Of a stretch of DNA of 64,000 bases, positions 55,860 through 64,000 are shown piece by piece (position 1 is the first letter of the stretch; the number at the start of each line of letters is the position of its first letter). The notes under the pieces are model-generated. The model was not told where the DNA came from. It saw nothing but the letters and a program-made list of their open reading frames with translations, and searched no databases. Source of the DNA: Gemmatimonadota bacterium (GTDB lineage: Bacteria; Gemmatimonadota; Gemmatimonadetes; Longimicrobiales; Gaopeijiaceae). The DNA lies in assembly GCA_013002885.1 (NCBI GenBank), contig JABDLS010000080.1, positions 1-64,000 on the forward strand, read 5' to 3'. The position numbers were made by a program, and so were the translations under genes.

Positions 55860-57530
55860 TCAGCCTCCCCCGAACAGCCCCCCGAAGAAGTCGCCCTCAT
55901 TCCACGCCGGCCGCGCTTCCGTCTCGGCAATGAGGTACCCCGTGAGGAAGTTGATTCGCGCGTGGTCCGCTCCGGCCTCGTAGTCGAAGCCCTGCTCGAC
56001 CTCGTCGAAGGGCGTGTGGTACCTCTCCTGGCGGAAGCCCGTGTTGATGGCGCCACCGTCGAGGGCCGGGTCACCGGTCTCGAAGCCGCTCTTGATGAAG
56101 AGGGCGGGGATGCCCTGGCGGATGAAGGCGAAGTGGTCGCTGCGAATGAAGAGGACCTGCTCGGGGATGGGATCGGGGCCGATACCCAAGCCCATGTGGG
56201 CCGCCGCCACCGCCACGGACTGTCCCATGCTGGAGTGATCCGCTCCGTACGGCACGATGTCGAGGAGGGGATGGAAAAGGAACGGCATGTCGAGGGAGAA
56301 GTTGGCGACGATGCTCGACTGAGGAACGGTGGGGTTGTGGACGAAGTAGTCGGTGCCCAGCAGCCCCCACTCCTCTGCGGTGACGAATAGGAAGAGGATG
56401 GAGCGGTCGGGCGCCGCGGGCATGGACGCATACGCCTCGGCGATCTCGAGGACGATGGCGGCCCCGGACGCGTTGTCGTGGGCCCCATTGTAGATGGAGT
56501 CGCCATCCACGGTGACGCCGACGCCGAAGTGGTCGATATGGGCGACGTAGGTCACGTGCTCGGCGGAGAGCGTCGGGTCGCTGCCCTCCAGCTTCGCGAG
56601 GACGTTCCACGAGTCGACGCCTTCGTGGACGGTGGTGGTGGTCACGGTTACCGCAGCCGGCAGGTTGAAGGCCTGGGCCTCGCTTCGAGCTGCCCGAGCC
56701 ACGGCGCTGTCCACGGGCGTCGGTGACGCCGCGAACAGGGCCGCCACCGCCGAGTGGTTCAAGGATGCGGATACGCGCATCTGCTCCTCGCCTCGATTGG
56801 GCGTTCCGTTCCCATCGAGCCACGCGAAGCTGCCCCGCTTGGCCCGGGCCGCGTTCACGTCCCACCGGAGCCGGGGATCGTCGGGCGCCCAGAAGGTCAT
56901 GGTGCCGACCGCTCCTCGAGCGAGGGCTTCGGCTCCCTTGGTGGCGCCCGACGAGTAGTACGCGCGCTCATTGCTGGGGAAGGCCGAGGGGGCACCGCTG
57001 AGGAAGAGGACGACTCTGCCGTCGACGTCGATGTCTGCGTAGTCGTCGTAGCCCAGGTCGGGTGCGCTTACACCGAAGCCGACGAAGACTACCCCCGCGC
57101 TGGAGACGTCCACGGTCTCCCGCATGGGATCGGCGCCGAGGTAGAAGTCGGCGTCGTAGGTGAGGGGTGTGGTCGCTACGGGCGTCTCCACCGTCATCGC
57201 GCTCGCCGACTCCACGACGGTGGCCCTCCGAAGCGGGACCGGTTGGCGGTACGTGCCGTCGACGCCGGCGGGTTGCAGCCCCATGGCCCGCACTCTCTCT
57301 TCGACGTACCGAGCCGCGCCGGCGAAGCCGGCCGTCCCCGGGGCCCGACCCTTCAGAGAGTCGTGAGCCAGGACGCCGATATGGTGCTCGACGGTCTGGG
57401 CCTCGATGCTGGCGAGGGCGGCGGCGACCTCCGGGGCATCGAGGTCGACATCGCCTTGTGGGGTGGAGCAGGCGGCGATGGTGACGAGGGCGAGGACCGG
57501 TGCGACGCGACGAGCGAGATCAGGAGTCAT
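55860..57530 (-). CDS. M28-family peptidase lipoprotein with PA domain
   Basis: A 556-residue zinc aminopeptidase, exported as a lipoprotein (lipobox-like TIAAC). The N-terminal region (ALASIEAQTVEHHIGVLAHDSLKGRAPGTAG in outline) and a PA-type insert (VDVDGRVVLFLSG) precede the M28 core at about 300-550. Zinc ligands: AHIDHFG (His/Asp), GAHDNASGA (bridging Asp), TAEEWGLLG (Glu base and ligand), NFSLDM (Asp) and RYHTPFDE (His). The substrate is likely N-terminal residues of peptides in the periplasm. The C-terminus is Gly/Phe-rich (FFGGLFGGG). It is divergent from the EEP-family gene 44 bp away. Confidence 0.9.
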   Translation of the reverse strand: MTPDLARRVAPVLALVTIAACSTPQGDVDLDAPEVAAALASIEAQTVEHHIGVLAHDSLKGRAPGTAGFAGAARYVEERVRAMGLQPAGVDGTYRQPVPLRRATVVESASAMTVETPVATTPLTYDADFYLGADPMRETVDVSSAGVVFVGFGVSAPDLGYDDYADIDVDGRVVLFLSGAPSAFPSNERAYYSSGATKGAEALARGAVGTMTFWAPDDPRLRWDVNAARAKRGSFAWLDGNGTPNRGEEQMRVSASLNHSAVAALFAASPTPVDSAVARAARSEAQAFNLPAAVTVTTTTVHEGVDSWNVLAKLEGSDPTLSAEHVTYVAHIDHFGVGVTVDGDSIYNGAHDNASGAAIVLEIAEAYASMPAAPDRSILFLFVTAEEWGLLGTDYFVHNPTVPQSSIVANFSLDMPFLFHPLLDIVPYGADHSSMGQSVAVAAAHMGLGIGPDPIPEQVLFIRSDHFAFIRQGIPALFIKSGFETGDPALDGGAINTGFRQERYHTPFDEVEQGFDYEAGADHARINFLTGYLIAETEARPAWNEGDFFGGLFGGG

Positions 57531-57574
57531 GGAGTGGCGCGACCAGGCAGGTGGATCGGTAGGAGGGCAGGCCG

Positions 57575-58459
57575 ATGAGGATGCGGCCTGGTGCCACGTC
57601 GGGCAAACCTCTGAGCTCTGTCCCGTCGATCCGGGGTGCTTTCGCGGCGCTCCTTCTCGGTGCGCTGGCCTGCACTGCGGGGCCTCGGGGGAGCGGGAGC
57701 GAGACCGGCGCGGATGCGGTCGCTCTTCGCGTCGTCGCCTACAACATCAAACACGGCCGGGGTATGGACGACGTCGTGGACCTCGTTAGGATCGCCGACG
57801 TCCTCCGCTCGTTGAACGCCGACGTCATCGCCCTCCAGGAGGTCGACGACCGCACGGACCGCACCGGCGGGGTGGATCAGGTTGGCGTCCTCGGCGAGCT
57901 CCTCGGCTACCGCGGCGTCCACGGACCGCACCGACCCTATCAGGGCGGGCACTACGGGAACGCCGTCCTCACCCGGCTGCCCATCGGCACGACCATCACG
58001 CATGCCATCCCCTCTGCTTCGGGAAGCGCCCTCGCCGTCCTCGAGGTGGAGGTCGTGACGGAGCGAGGGCCGGTGTCGGTGGTGTCTGTCCACCTGGCCG
58101 GCTCCCCCGATGAACGCATGGCCCAGGCCGACGTCATCACGGAGCTCTTCGCCGGGCGGTCGAAGCCGGTGGTCCTGGCCGGAGACTTCAACGGCCGGCC
58201 CGACGACGCCGTGGTCGAAGCCCTTCGTAGCCGCTGGATGGTCCTCGAGAAGTCGGGCGCGCGCCTCACCTATCCTGCCGACGAGCCCGATCGGGAGATC
58301 GACTTCGTGATGATTCAACGAGACGCCCTCCTTCAGCCGATGCGCCACGTCGTCGCGCCTGAAGCCGTCGCCTCCGACCACCGCCCCCTCATTGCCGATT
58401 TCCGCTTCGGCACCTCATCCCCGAGCCCCGCCCCACGCCATGAAGCTCCTCCTGTGTAG
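57575..58459 (+). CDS. Endonuclease/exonuclease/phosphatase-family lipoprotein
   Basis: A 294-residue EEP-fold phosphodiesterase or phosphatase, probably a lipoprotein (LGALAC lipobox). Catalytic landmarks: AYNIKHG (Asn), IALQEVDDR (Glu), YGNAVLTRLPI, SVHLAGS, AGDFNGRP (Asp/Asn) and the final DFVMIQ and ASDHRPLIADF (Asp-His). This is the form common in secreted nucleases and sphingomyelinase-like enzymes, so the substrate is open. AGGAGG eight bases before the ATG at 57575 gives the start. Its last 20 bases overlap the metallophosphoesterase gene, so the two are likely one operon. Confidence 0.87.
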   Translation: MRMRPGATSGKPLSSVPSIRGAFAALLLGALACTAGPRGSGSETGADAVALRVVAYNIKHGRGMDDVVDLVRIADVLRSLNADVIALQEVDDRTDRTGGVDQVGVLGELLGYRGVHGPHRPYQGGHYGNAVLTRLPIGTTITHAIPSASGSALAVLEVEVVTERGPVSVVSVHLAGSPDERMAQADVITELFAGRSKPVVLAGDFNGRPDDAVVEALRSRWMVLEKSGARLTYPADEPDREIDFVMIQRDALLQPMRHVVAPEAVASDHRPLIADFRFGTSSPSPAPRHEAPPV

Positions 58460-59039
58460 TGACATCCACCGAGATCACGCCGCCGCCCGCTCCCTCGTCG
58501 AACGAAGTGGCGACGCCGACGTCATCGTCTGCGCAGGCGACCTGGCGGTGATGCGCGAAGGGCTCCAGCCGGTTGTGGACCTTCTGTCTGCGGCTCGCTG
58601 TCCGGTCGTTCTCGTGCCCGGCAACGGGGAGTCGTACGAGGAACTGGCCGCCGCGTGTGAGGCGTGGGACGATGCCTACGTGCTCCACGGCACCGGGTGT
58701 GAAATCGAAGGCACCCCGTTCTGGGGTCTCGGCGGGGCTGTGCCGGTGACGCCCTTCGGTTCGTGGAGCTACGACTTCACCGAGGAGGAGGCCCGCTCCC
58801 TTCTCGCCGACTGCCCGGAGAGGGCCGTCCTCGTCACGCATTCGCCGCCCCTCGGTCACGTCGACACCGCGGGTGGGGGCGAGCATCTGGGTAGTCGAGC
58901 CGTGCTGGAGACCATCGAGTCGATGGAGCCTCGCCTCGTCGTGTGCGGCCACATCCACGCATGCTGGGAGGAGGAGTCGGCGGTCGGTCCGACCCGGATC
59001 GTGAACGCCGGCCCCCGGGGGGTATGGGTCGAGCTTTGA
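58440..59039 (+). CDS. Metallophosphoesterase
   Basis: A 199-residue cytoplasmic calcineurin-like phosphoesterase. Motifs in order: CSDIHRD (Asp and His), VCAGDLAV, VPGNGES (the usual GNHE has Gly for His), VTHSPPLGH and VCGHIHACW. Both metal sites appear complete apart from the GNGE change, which is common in this small subfamily. ATG at 58440 begins the family strand directly; the upstream part of the frame is inside the EEP gene. It could act on phosphodiesters such as cyclic nucleotides; no specific substrate is indicated. Confidence 0.85.
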   Translation: MKLLLCSDIHRDHAAARSLVERSGDADVIVCAGDLAVMREGLQPVVDLLSAARCPVVLVPGNGESYEELAAACEAWDDAYVLHGTGCEIEGTPFWGLGGAVPVTPFGSWSYDFTEEEARSLLADCPERAVLVTHSPPLGHVDTAGGGEHLGSRAVLETIESMEPRLVVCGHIHACWEEESAVGPTRIVNAGPRGVWVEL

Positions 59040-59069
59040 TCACCACCTCTTGCCGAGGTCTGCTCAGTT

Positions 59070-59093
59070 AAACAATGTTTCAAAACACTGTTT
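59070..59093. promoter_or_regulatory. Tandem AAACAnTGTTT palindromes, candidate PadR operator
   Basis: AAACAATGTTT, two bases, then AAACACTGTTT: two 11-bp palindromes of the same sequence class in an A+T-rich patch, 67 bp ahead of the padR start. The position suits autoregulation by the PadR-family protein; that link is inference. Confidence 0.55.
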
Positions 59094-59159
59094 CAGTCGG
59101 GACGGGGTGGATGGTTGTCCGTTTCGGTGGCCCATGGATCCGTGACGTGAGGAGGAGTG

Positions 59160-59492
59160 ATGGGCGGACGTGACTATCTGGGTGAGTTCGAGTTGGTGGT
59201 CCTGCTGGCGCTGGCCCGCCTGGGGCCGGGGGCGTACGGCGCATCGATCCATGCCGAAATCCTCGACCGGACGGGGCGCGACGTCTCCATTCCCTCGGTT
59301 TACGTGACGCTGAAGCGCATGGAGAAGAAGGGACTCGTGGTTTCGTCGATGGGTCACTCGGACGCCGACGTCGCTCGCCCCACCCGGAACTACCATCTCA
59401 CCGATGAAGGACGGGACGCTGTCGAGCGTTCCCGTGCGCTCTTCGAGCGCCTCTGGGACGGTGTCTCCCTGACCGAAGGGGCCGGATCGTGA
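59160..59492 (+). CDS. PadR-family transcriptional regulator
   Basis: A 110-residue winged-helix repressor. The family fold is evident: GEFELVVLLALARLGPGAYGASIHAEI, the recognition part DVSIPSVYVTLKRMEKKGLV and the wing VARPTRNYHLTDEGRDAV (outline). A short C-terminal helix is present, so it is a minimal PadR. GGAGGAG stands just before GTG-ATG at 59157/59160; ATG is chosen. Its TGA overlaps the GTG of the ADOP permease, the usual PadR-ADOP arrangement. The ligand is unknown. It probably controls its own operon through the palindromes upstream. Confidence 0.92.
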   Translation: MGGRDYLGEFELVVLLALARLGPGAYGASIHAEILDRTGRDVSIPSVYVTLKRMEKKGLVVSSMGHSDADVARPTRNYHLTDEGRDAVERSRALFERLWDGVSLTEGAGS

Positions 59493-62098
59493 CGCGCCGT
59501 CCTCCGAGCGACGCCCTCCCATCCGCTCTCGCCCGATTCGTGGCCGGCATTGGTGTCCATCGCGACGACCGGCCCGCCGCCCTCGCCGATCTGGAGGAGC
59601 GCTTCCGCTTGGTCGCGTCGGAAGAGGGGCAGGGAGCGGCCCGTCGCTGGTACTGGTGGCAGGCACTTCGAGGCATCGCTCATCGAATGCGGCCCGACCT
59701 CGACGTCCTGAGCCAGAGGAGTTGGGCAGGCATCCTGGGCGACATCCGCCTACGTGGACGCGTGCTCGTGCGTCGACCGGTGTACTCCATCGGCGTGATG
59801 GGTACGCTGGCCCTCGGATTGGCATCGGCGACCCTGGTGGGAGCACTGGCGTGGACGGTGTGGCTGTCGCCGCTCCCCTTTCCGGACCCCGACAGAGTGG
59901 TACGCCTTCTCGAGGTCGAGCCTCTCGATCCCGAGGCCGGACCCGACGCGGAAGCGACGCGGTGGCGGCTCGCACCGCCCCTCCTCGAGGATCTGCGTGA
60001 CCGGGAGTGGACCACCGTCGCGGCGGTGGCGGGCGTCGCGCGCAACGTCTTCGACTGGCAGCGAGAGGGGGAGTTGAGCCGGCTCACCGGGATCGCGGTC
60101 TCACCGGAGTTCTTCGAGATCACGGGAGTGCGGCCCCTCCACGGTCGCACGATCAGCGACGATCCCGACGCCCTCGAGGTCGTGCTCACCGATGCGCTCT
60201 GGACCCGGGCGTACGGTGCCGATCCGTCGGTAGTGGGCCGAGAGACGATGGTACTCAACGGCGAGTCGTACTCGGTTGTCGGCGTGGTGGTTCTGCCGTC
60301 ACCCTACCCCGGCTCGGGCGACGTGCTACTTCCCCTGTCTTGGTCGGAAGAACAGATGAGTACGGGCATGCGAGGCGCGCGCTATCTGGATGTCATTGCT
60401 CGGGTGAGGCCGACCTTCGCAGTAGCCGACGCGGCGGACGAGATGGCCTTGGCCGTCGCGGAGGCGGGACGGATGCACCCGAATCACGCCGGGTGGAGCG
60501 GCGACGCGGCGATCCTGAGTAGCGAACTCATGGAGCCGTATCGAGGCGTCCTGGCCATGCTCCTCGCCGCCGGTGTCACCTTCCTCCTCCTTGCCGTGGT
60601 GAACGTGGCAGGGCTGGTCACGGCACGGAGCGTGGACGCCGACGTGGATCGCGGTGTGCGACTCGCCGTCGGGGCATCCCACGGCAGGCTCATGCGTGAG
60701 AGTATCATCGAGAGCACTCTGCTGAGCGTCTCCGCCGGGCTCGCCGCCGTCGCCCTCGCCTTCTGGCTGCTCCCGGTGGTGAGACGACTGGTCCCCGCCG
60801 ACGTCCCGCGCGTCGAGCTGGTCGAGCTGTCATGGCCCGATGCCCTCGGCGTCCTGGCGGTCGCCCTTGTCGCAGGCGTCGTCATTGGCGGCGTATCCCA
60901 CGCTGTCGCGCGACGGACACCGGTGAGCGCTCGGCGGAGCAGGGGCGGGACGGCGCGCGCCGGGGGGCGCAACGCGGTCGTCGCAGGGCAGGTGGCGCTC
61001 ACCGTTCTTCTCGCCAGCGCCGGGGCGGGCGTGCTGGCCACATCCGTTCGCCTGCAAAACGTCGACATCGGCTTCGAGCCCACCGGCGTGTCGTCGACTC
61101 AGGTCATGCTGACCTCCGACCGATATCCCGACAGGGACGCCCGGCGACTCTTCTGGAGGAATCTCCTGGACGAAGTCGATGGACGGGGCCTGACGGCCGC
61201 GTTCGGAACCAGTCCTCCCATGGCAGGCGTGAACATGCCGTGGGGGTATCGGGCCGATCCCACCGACGATCAGTCGTTCGCCCAGTACCACATCGTCAGT
61301 CCCGGCTACTTCTCCGTCCTGGGGATCGAGACCCTGGAGGGACGGACCTTCACCCCGGCCGACGATGAGAACTCACCCGGCGTCGTGGTGGTGAACGAGG
61401 AGCTGGCCCGTGAGCACTTTCCCGACGGCGATGCCCTGGGCCGACGCATCGAGGTTGTGGCTGTCGAGAAGATCATCGTCGGCGTGGTGGAGGGAGTCCG
61501 TCATTTCGGGCCGGACCGGGATGTGCCGCCGGAGATCTACGCGCCGTACGCCCAAGATCCCTGGCCCCACGCCCAGATCATCGTTCCCGGCGATCCTTCC
61601 GACTTCGCCGGAGCCGTGGCGTCCATCGCCGATGCCGTCGATCCGAATCTTGGACTGCCACCCCTCGCCGCCTACGACCGTTTCGTGACCGAGTGGTTCG
61701 CCGGACTCCACCTCCAACTCGTCATCGTAGGCATCCTCTCGACCGTGGGCACCCTGCTGGCGACCCTCGGACTGTACGCCCTCGTGGCGTATCGGGTGAG
61801 CGCCCGGCGGCGGGAGATCGGCGTTCGGCTGGCCCTGGGAGCGACGGCCTCACGGGTCTTCGTCGGCGTCGTCCGCCACGGTCTCTCCGTCGCCTTGGCG
61901 GGCCTGGCGGTCGGGCTCGCCATCTGGTACGCCACTAGCCCGCTCACCCGAGAATGGCTGGGTGATGGTCAGCCCCAGAGCGGGTGGATTCCCCTGCTCG
62001 TCGCGGTAGCGGTCGCGGCGACCTGTGCCCTTGCGACGGCCCTGCCCGCCCGCGTCTCCGTCCGTGTGGACCCCGCTCAGACGTTGAGAGAAGAGTAG
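59489..62098 (+). CDS. ADOP permease with N-terminal permease-prefix domain
   Basis: An 869-residue inner-membrane permease. Residues of about 12-75 are the permease prefix domain common in PadR-linked ADOPs (DDRPAALADLEERFRLVA, then AARRWYWWQALRGI). Two MacB/FtsX units follow, the first with TLALGLASATLVGALAWTV, core domain (FFEITGVRPLHGRTI) and LLLAVVNVAGLVTARSVDAD, the second with core YFSVLGIETLEGRTFTPAD and a final helix triplet ending LPARVSVRVDPAQTL. GTG start overlaps padR (GTGA). No ATPase is nearby, so this is another orphan. The N-terminal basic segment is cytoplasmic. Confidence 0.9.
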   Translation: MTRRPPSDALPSALARFVAGIGVHRDDRPAALADLEERFRLVASEEGQGAARRWYWWQALRGIAHRMRPDLDVLSQRSWAGILGDIRLRGRVLVRRPVYSIGVMGTLALGLASATLVGALAWTVWLSPLPFPDPDRVVRLLEVEPLDPEAGPDAEATRWRLAPPLLEDLRDREWTTVAAVAGVARNVFDWQREGELSRLTGIAVSPEFFEITGVRPLHGRTISDDPDALEVVLTDALWTRAYGADPSVVGRETMVLNGESYSVVGVVVLPSPYPGSGDVLLPLSWSEEQMSTGMRGARYLDVIARVRPTFAVADAADEMALAVAEAGRMHPNHAGWSGDAAILSSELMEPYRGVLAMLLAAGVTFLLLAVVNVAGLVTARSVDADVDRGVRLAVGASHGRLMRESIIESTLLSVSAGLAAVALAFWLLPVVRRLVPADVPRVELVELSWPDALGVLAVALVAGVVIGGVSHAVARRTPVSARRSRGGTARAGGRNAVVAGQVALTVLLASAGAGVLATSVRLQNVDIGFEPTGVSSTQVMLTSDRYPDRDARRLFWRNLLDEVDGRGLTAAFGTSPPMAGVNMPWGYRADPTDDQSFAQYHIVSPGYFSVLGIETLEGRTFTPADDENSPGVVVVNEELAREHFPDGDALGRRIEVVAVEKIIVGVVEGVRHFGPDRDVPPEIYAPYAQDPWPHAQIIVPGDPSDFAGAVASIADAVDPNLGLPPLAAYDRFVTEWFAGLHLQLVIVGILSTVGTLLATLGLYALVAYRVSARRREIGVRLALGATASRVFVGVVRHGLSVALAGLAVGLAIWYATSPLTREWLGDGQPQSGWIPLLVAVAVAATCALATALPARVSVRVDPAQTLREE

Positions 62099-62200
62099 TG
62101 CCATGAAACAGCGGGGCGTATCTTCGCGTAGGACCCATCGGACGACGCGCCAGACGGTGCGAGAGACATCCGGGTATCTGGCGGAGACAGGGAGACGACA

Positions 62201-62425
62201 ATGATGAGGTTTGCGGCGGGGCTCACAGCTACCGGAATCATCGGCTTTCTCCTGCTCGAAGCCCTCAAGATCCTCATGGTGCCCATCACGGCCTGGGTCA
62301 TGGGACTTCTCGCCATGGCGCTGAAGGTTCTCCTCGTCGGGCTTGTGGTCGCAGCGGCTGTTGGCGCGGTGGGATTGGGGGTCTACGTCTACCGGCGCAC
62401 GCAGAGAGCCGGCGTCGACGCCTGA
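62201..62425 (+). CDS. Small two-helix membrane protein (74 aa)
   Basis: A short protein with two hydrophobic helices, about 5-32 (LTATGIIGFLLLEALKILMV) and 36-64 (GLLAMALKVLLVGLVVAAAVGAVG in outline), and a basic C-terminus (YRRTQRAGVDA). GGAGACGACA precedes the ATG. It lies 102 bp after the ADOP gene. Such small proteins are often partners of membrane complexes; none is named here. Confidence 0.65.
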   Translation: MMRFAAGLTATGIIGFLLLEALKILMVPITAWVMGLLAMALKVLLVGLVVAAAVGAVGLGVYVYRRTQRAGVDA

Positions 62426-62526
62426 CCGCTCCCTGGGCCTTCTCCTGCCCAGCTGAATGCACAACGTTTAAGGGTTCGCGGTTGTCCGTGTAGTTGTCGG
62501 GTCAGCCCGACTCGTCCAGCCTCCCG

Positions 62527-63237
62527 ATGTGGAGGCTTCTTTCCGTCCCCCCGGCTCCGATCTTGGATACTTCTCCTCGGCGACTCTCGCCTGCGGCCCG
62601 CGTGCTCCTGGCACTGGCGGCCACCTGGCCACTCCTGCACGCCGGCGCCCTGTCCGGCCAGGAATCGGTGCGCCTCTCCGCAGGTGACTCGATACGGGTC
62701 GACGGCGAGATCGTGGGCCGCATCCTGTCCATCACCGGGCCCAACATGACCCTGGTGAGTCGGGAAGCTCCACGGTGTCGGGCCGGCGAGATGCACGGCG
62801 ACCGTCCCATCTGTGATCCGGCGCCTCTCATTCGGCACTCCATGGATCTCGGCGACGTCGTCATCGAGCGTCGCGCGGAGAAGTCTCACCTCATGCTCCG
62901 GACTCTTGCAGGGGGTGTCCTCGGTGCAGGTGCTTTTGGAGCGGCGGGCTATTTCATCGGGCCCAGCGTAGGATTTGGTCGGGTGGAAGGCTGCCTCCTC
63001 AACGACTCCAACATCACGTGCAAGACGGGCGAACAGCGGTACACGCAGGAGGAAATCGATCGCCGGCAAGAGGCTTCCGACCACAAGTGGGGCGCCATCT
63101 TCTTCGGCGTCATCGGGGGCACCGCCACCGGCATCCTCGTCAACAAGCTTTCGGTCGGCTGGGTGCGGATTCAGCCTATTCTCTCTGCTGGTGAGGAAGA
63201 CCCGTGGGGATTGAGCGTGACCATCCCCTCACGCTGA
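62527..63237 (+). CDS. Exported or membrane-associated hypothetical protein
   Basis: A 236-residue protein. A long basic N-terminus leads to a signal-like helix (RVLLALAATWPLLHAGALSGQ). The mature part has a small beta domain with Cys in APRCRAGEM and PICDPA, another hydrophobic Gly-rich segment (LAGGVLGAGAFGAAGYFIG), a Cys-containing loop (GCLLNDSNITCKTGE), and a second Gly-rich helix (FGVIGGTATGILVN). The last strands (WVRIQPIL, GLSVTIPS) look beta-like. A TTG start at 62494 is an alternative. The stop overlaps the next gene by 34 bases. No family recognised. Confidence 0.6.
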   Translation: MWRLLSVPPAPILDTSPRRLSPAARVLLALAATWPLLHAGALSGQESVRLSAGDSIRVDGEIVGRILSITGPNMTLVSREAPRCRAGEMHGDRPICDPAPLIRHSMDLGDVVIERRAEKSHLMLRTLAGGVLGAGAFGAAGYFIGPSVGFGRVEGCLLNDSNITCKTGEQRYTQEEIDRRQEASDHKWGAIFFGVIGGTATGILVNKLSVGWVRIQPILSAGEEDPWGLSVTIPSR

Positions 63238-64000
63238 GGTCCCTCCTTCTGCTGGCCGGGCTGCTGCCCGTTCAGGCCCAGATCGAGGCGCAGCCCCCGC
63301 CACAGGTCGGCGGGTCGTCAAGCAGGCCGGTGGAGATCACATTCGTCGACGCCGGGCAGGGTGACGCCGTCGTCATCCAGGGCCCTACCGGGGAGGCGAT
63401 CATGGTCGATGCCGGATCCGCGAGCCCCCTCCAGGCCCTGTCCCGGCTGGGCGTCGACTCCCTGGGCCTCCTCGTCGCCAGCCGCCCCCACCGCGATCAT
63501 ATCGGTGGTATGGATGCGGTGCTCACGGCCCGCCCCGTCGCCCGGTACCTCGATTCGGGTGCACCTACGGAGTCGCCTGTCCACGAGCGACTCCATGCCA
63601 CGCTCGAGCGCCTCCCGGCCGTCGAGCGGCTCTCCCCCGCCGACACCGCGTTTCGCGTCGGCGCACTCACCATCGAGGTCCTGGCGCCAGGCGACCCCCA
63701 CGCGGGATCGGTGGGCCTCGTCGTGCGGCACGGAGCGTTCTCGGTGCTCCTCCCCGGCGACGCGGAGCGGGAGGAGCTGGCGACGTGGCTCCGCCGAGGG
63801 TTGGTGCCCGACGTGACCGTCCTGAAAGCGTCGGACCACGGTAGTCGGGGCGGCTTCACCCATGCCTTCGTCGACGCGGCTTCACCCGAAGTGGTCGTGA
63901 TCTCCGTGGGCGGCGAGAACATCAGGGGACTCCCCCGACCCGAAGCGCTGTCGGCGTATCGGCAGCACGCCGGCCACGTGCTTCGGACCGACCTGGACGG
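63204..64000 (+). CDS. ComEC-like MBL-fold protein, exported, 3' end outside the window
   Basis: An open frame from GTG 63204 to the end of the window (265 codons seen). A signal peptide (LRSLLLLAGLLPVQAQ) precedes a metallo-beta-lactamase fold like the soluble domain of ComEC: VEITFVDAGQGDAVVIQ, IMVDAGS, SRPHRDHIGG, FSVLLPGDAE, VTVLKASDHGS and VVVISVGGEN. In ComEC-type proteins the metal motif normally starts with His (HxHxDH); here that place is Arg (CGC), while the rest is present. GAGGAAG is upstream of the GTG. Stand-alone secreted versions may be nucleases; no ComEC membrane domain is visible in the part seen. Confidence 0.75.
   Translation, partial: MGIERDHPLTLRSLLLLAGLLPVQAQIEAQPPPQVGGSSSRPVEITFVDAGQGDAVVIQGPTGEAIMVDAGSASPLQALSRLGVDSLGLLVASRPHRDHIGGMDAVLTARPVARYLDSGAPTESPVHERLHATLERLPAVERLSPADTAFRVGALTIEVLAPGDPHAGSVGLVVRHGAFSVLLPGDAEREELATWLRRGLVPDVTVLKASDHGSRGGFTHAFVDAASPEVVVISVGGENIRGLPRPEALSAYRQHAGHVLRTDLD

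Overview
The window is high-GC bacterial chromosome, densely packed and without any transposase, integrase, phage gene, CRISPR array, rRNA or recognisable tRNA. The gene families fit Gemmatimonadota best: three tandem Ser/Thr kinases with C-terminal PD40/TolB-like propellers, ADOP-type FtsX/MacB permeases without an ATPase (one led by a PadR regulator), a DUF5916 outer-membrane protein, a secreted tricorn-like protease, and many Sec, Tat or lipoprotein hydrolases. Acidobacteriota share several of these families, so the phylum call is an inference.

Layout. 1-233: 3' end of argG. 307-7715 (minus): an apparent operon of a small secreted protein, a membrane-anchored C69-family peptidase homologue, an ABC exporter, a beta-lactamase-fold serine hydrolase, a membrane protein with DNA-binding-like ends, and a small coiled-coil protein. 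7764-10477: a PQQ-type sugar dehydrogenase lipoprotein divergent from an amidohydrolase lipoprotein. 10549-18795 (minus): three PD40 kinases, followed at 19079-19216 by the 3' remnant of a fourth. 19337-23522: recQ divergent from an AsmA-like gene. 23538-27420: DUF1295 membrane protein and CysA-type sulfurtransferase, divergent from a sufE-nadB pair. 27474-30168: Tat-exported RidA, alpha/beta hydrolase, a small acidic-tailed protein with its own promoter and terminator, and a small beta-barrel. 30262-36530: quinone-oxidoreductase-like MDR, PI-PLC-like protein, sulfatase lipoprotein, ADOP permease. 36601-40306: two divergent M20 peptidases, the second coupled to an SDR through a CTG start. 40447-48910: DUF5916 protein, GNAT, exported FAH-family protein, tricorn-like protease, beta-barrel. 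49001-52203: two coupled secreted propellers (YncE-like and LVIVD). 52204-53058: gene-poor. 53059-64000: AI-2E-family transporter, esterase, M28 peptidase, EEP-family hydrolase, metallophosphoesterase, PadR-ADOP pair, small membrane proteins, and a ComEC-like MBL protein running off the end.

The overall theme is scavenging and processing of extracellular peptides, amides and sulfated or sugar compounds by an exported hydrolase repertoire, with eukaryotic-like kinase sensing. No proven new system is visible. The most unusual candidates are the export/hydrolase operon with a Ser in place of the C69 nucleophile Cys, the coupled YncE-LVIVD pair with a Met/His-rich insert, the sufE-nadB coupling, and two palindromic candidate operators.
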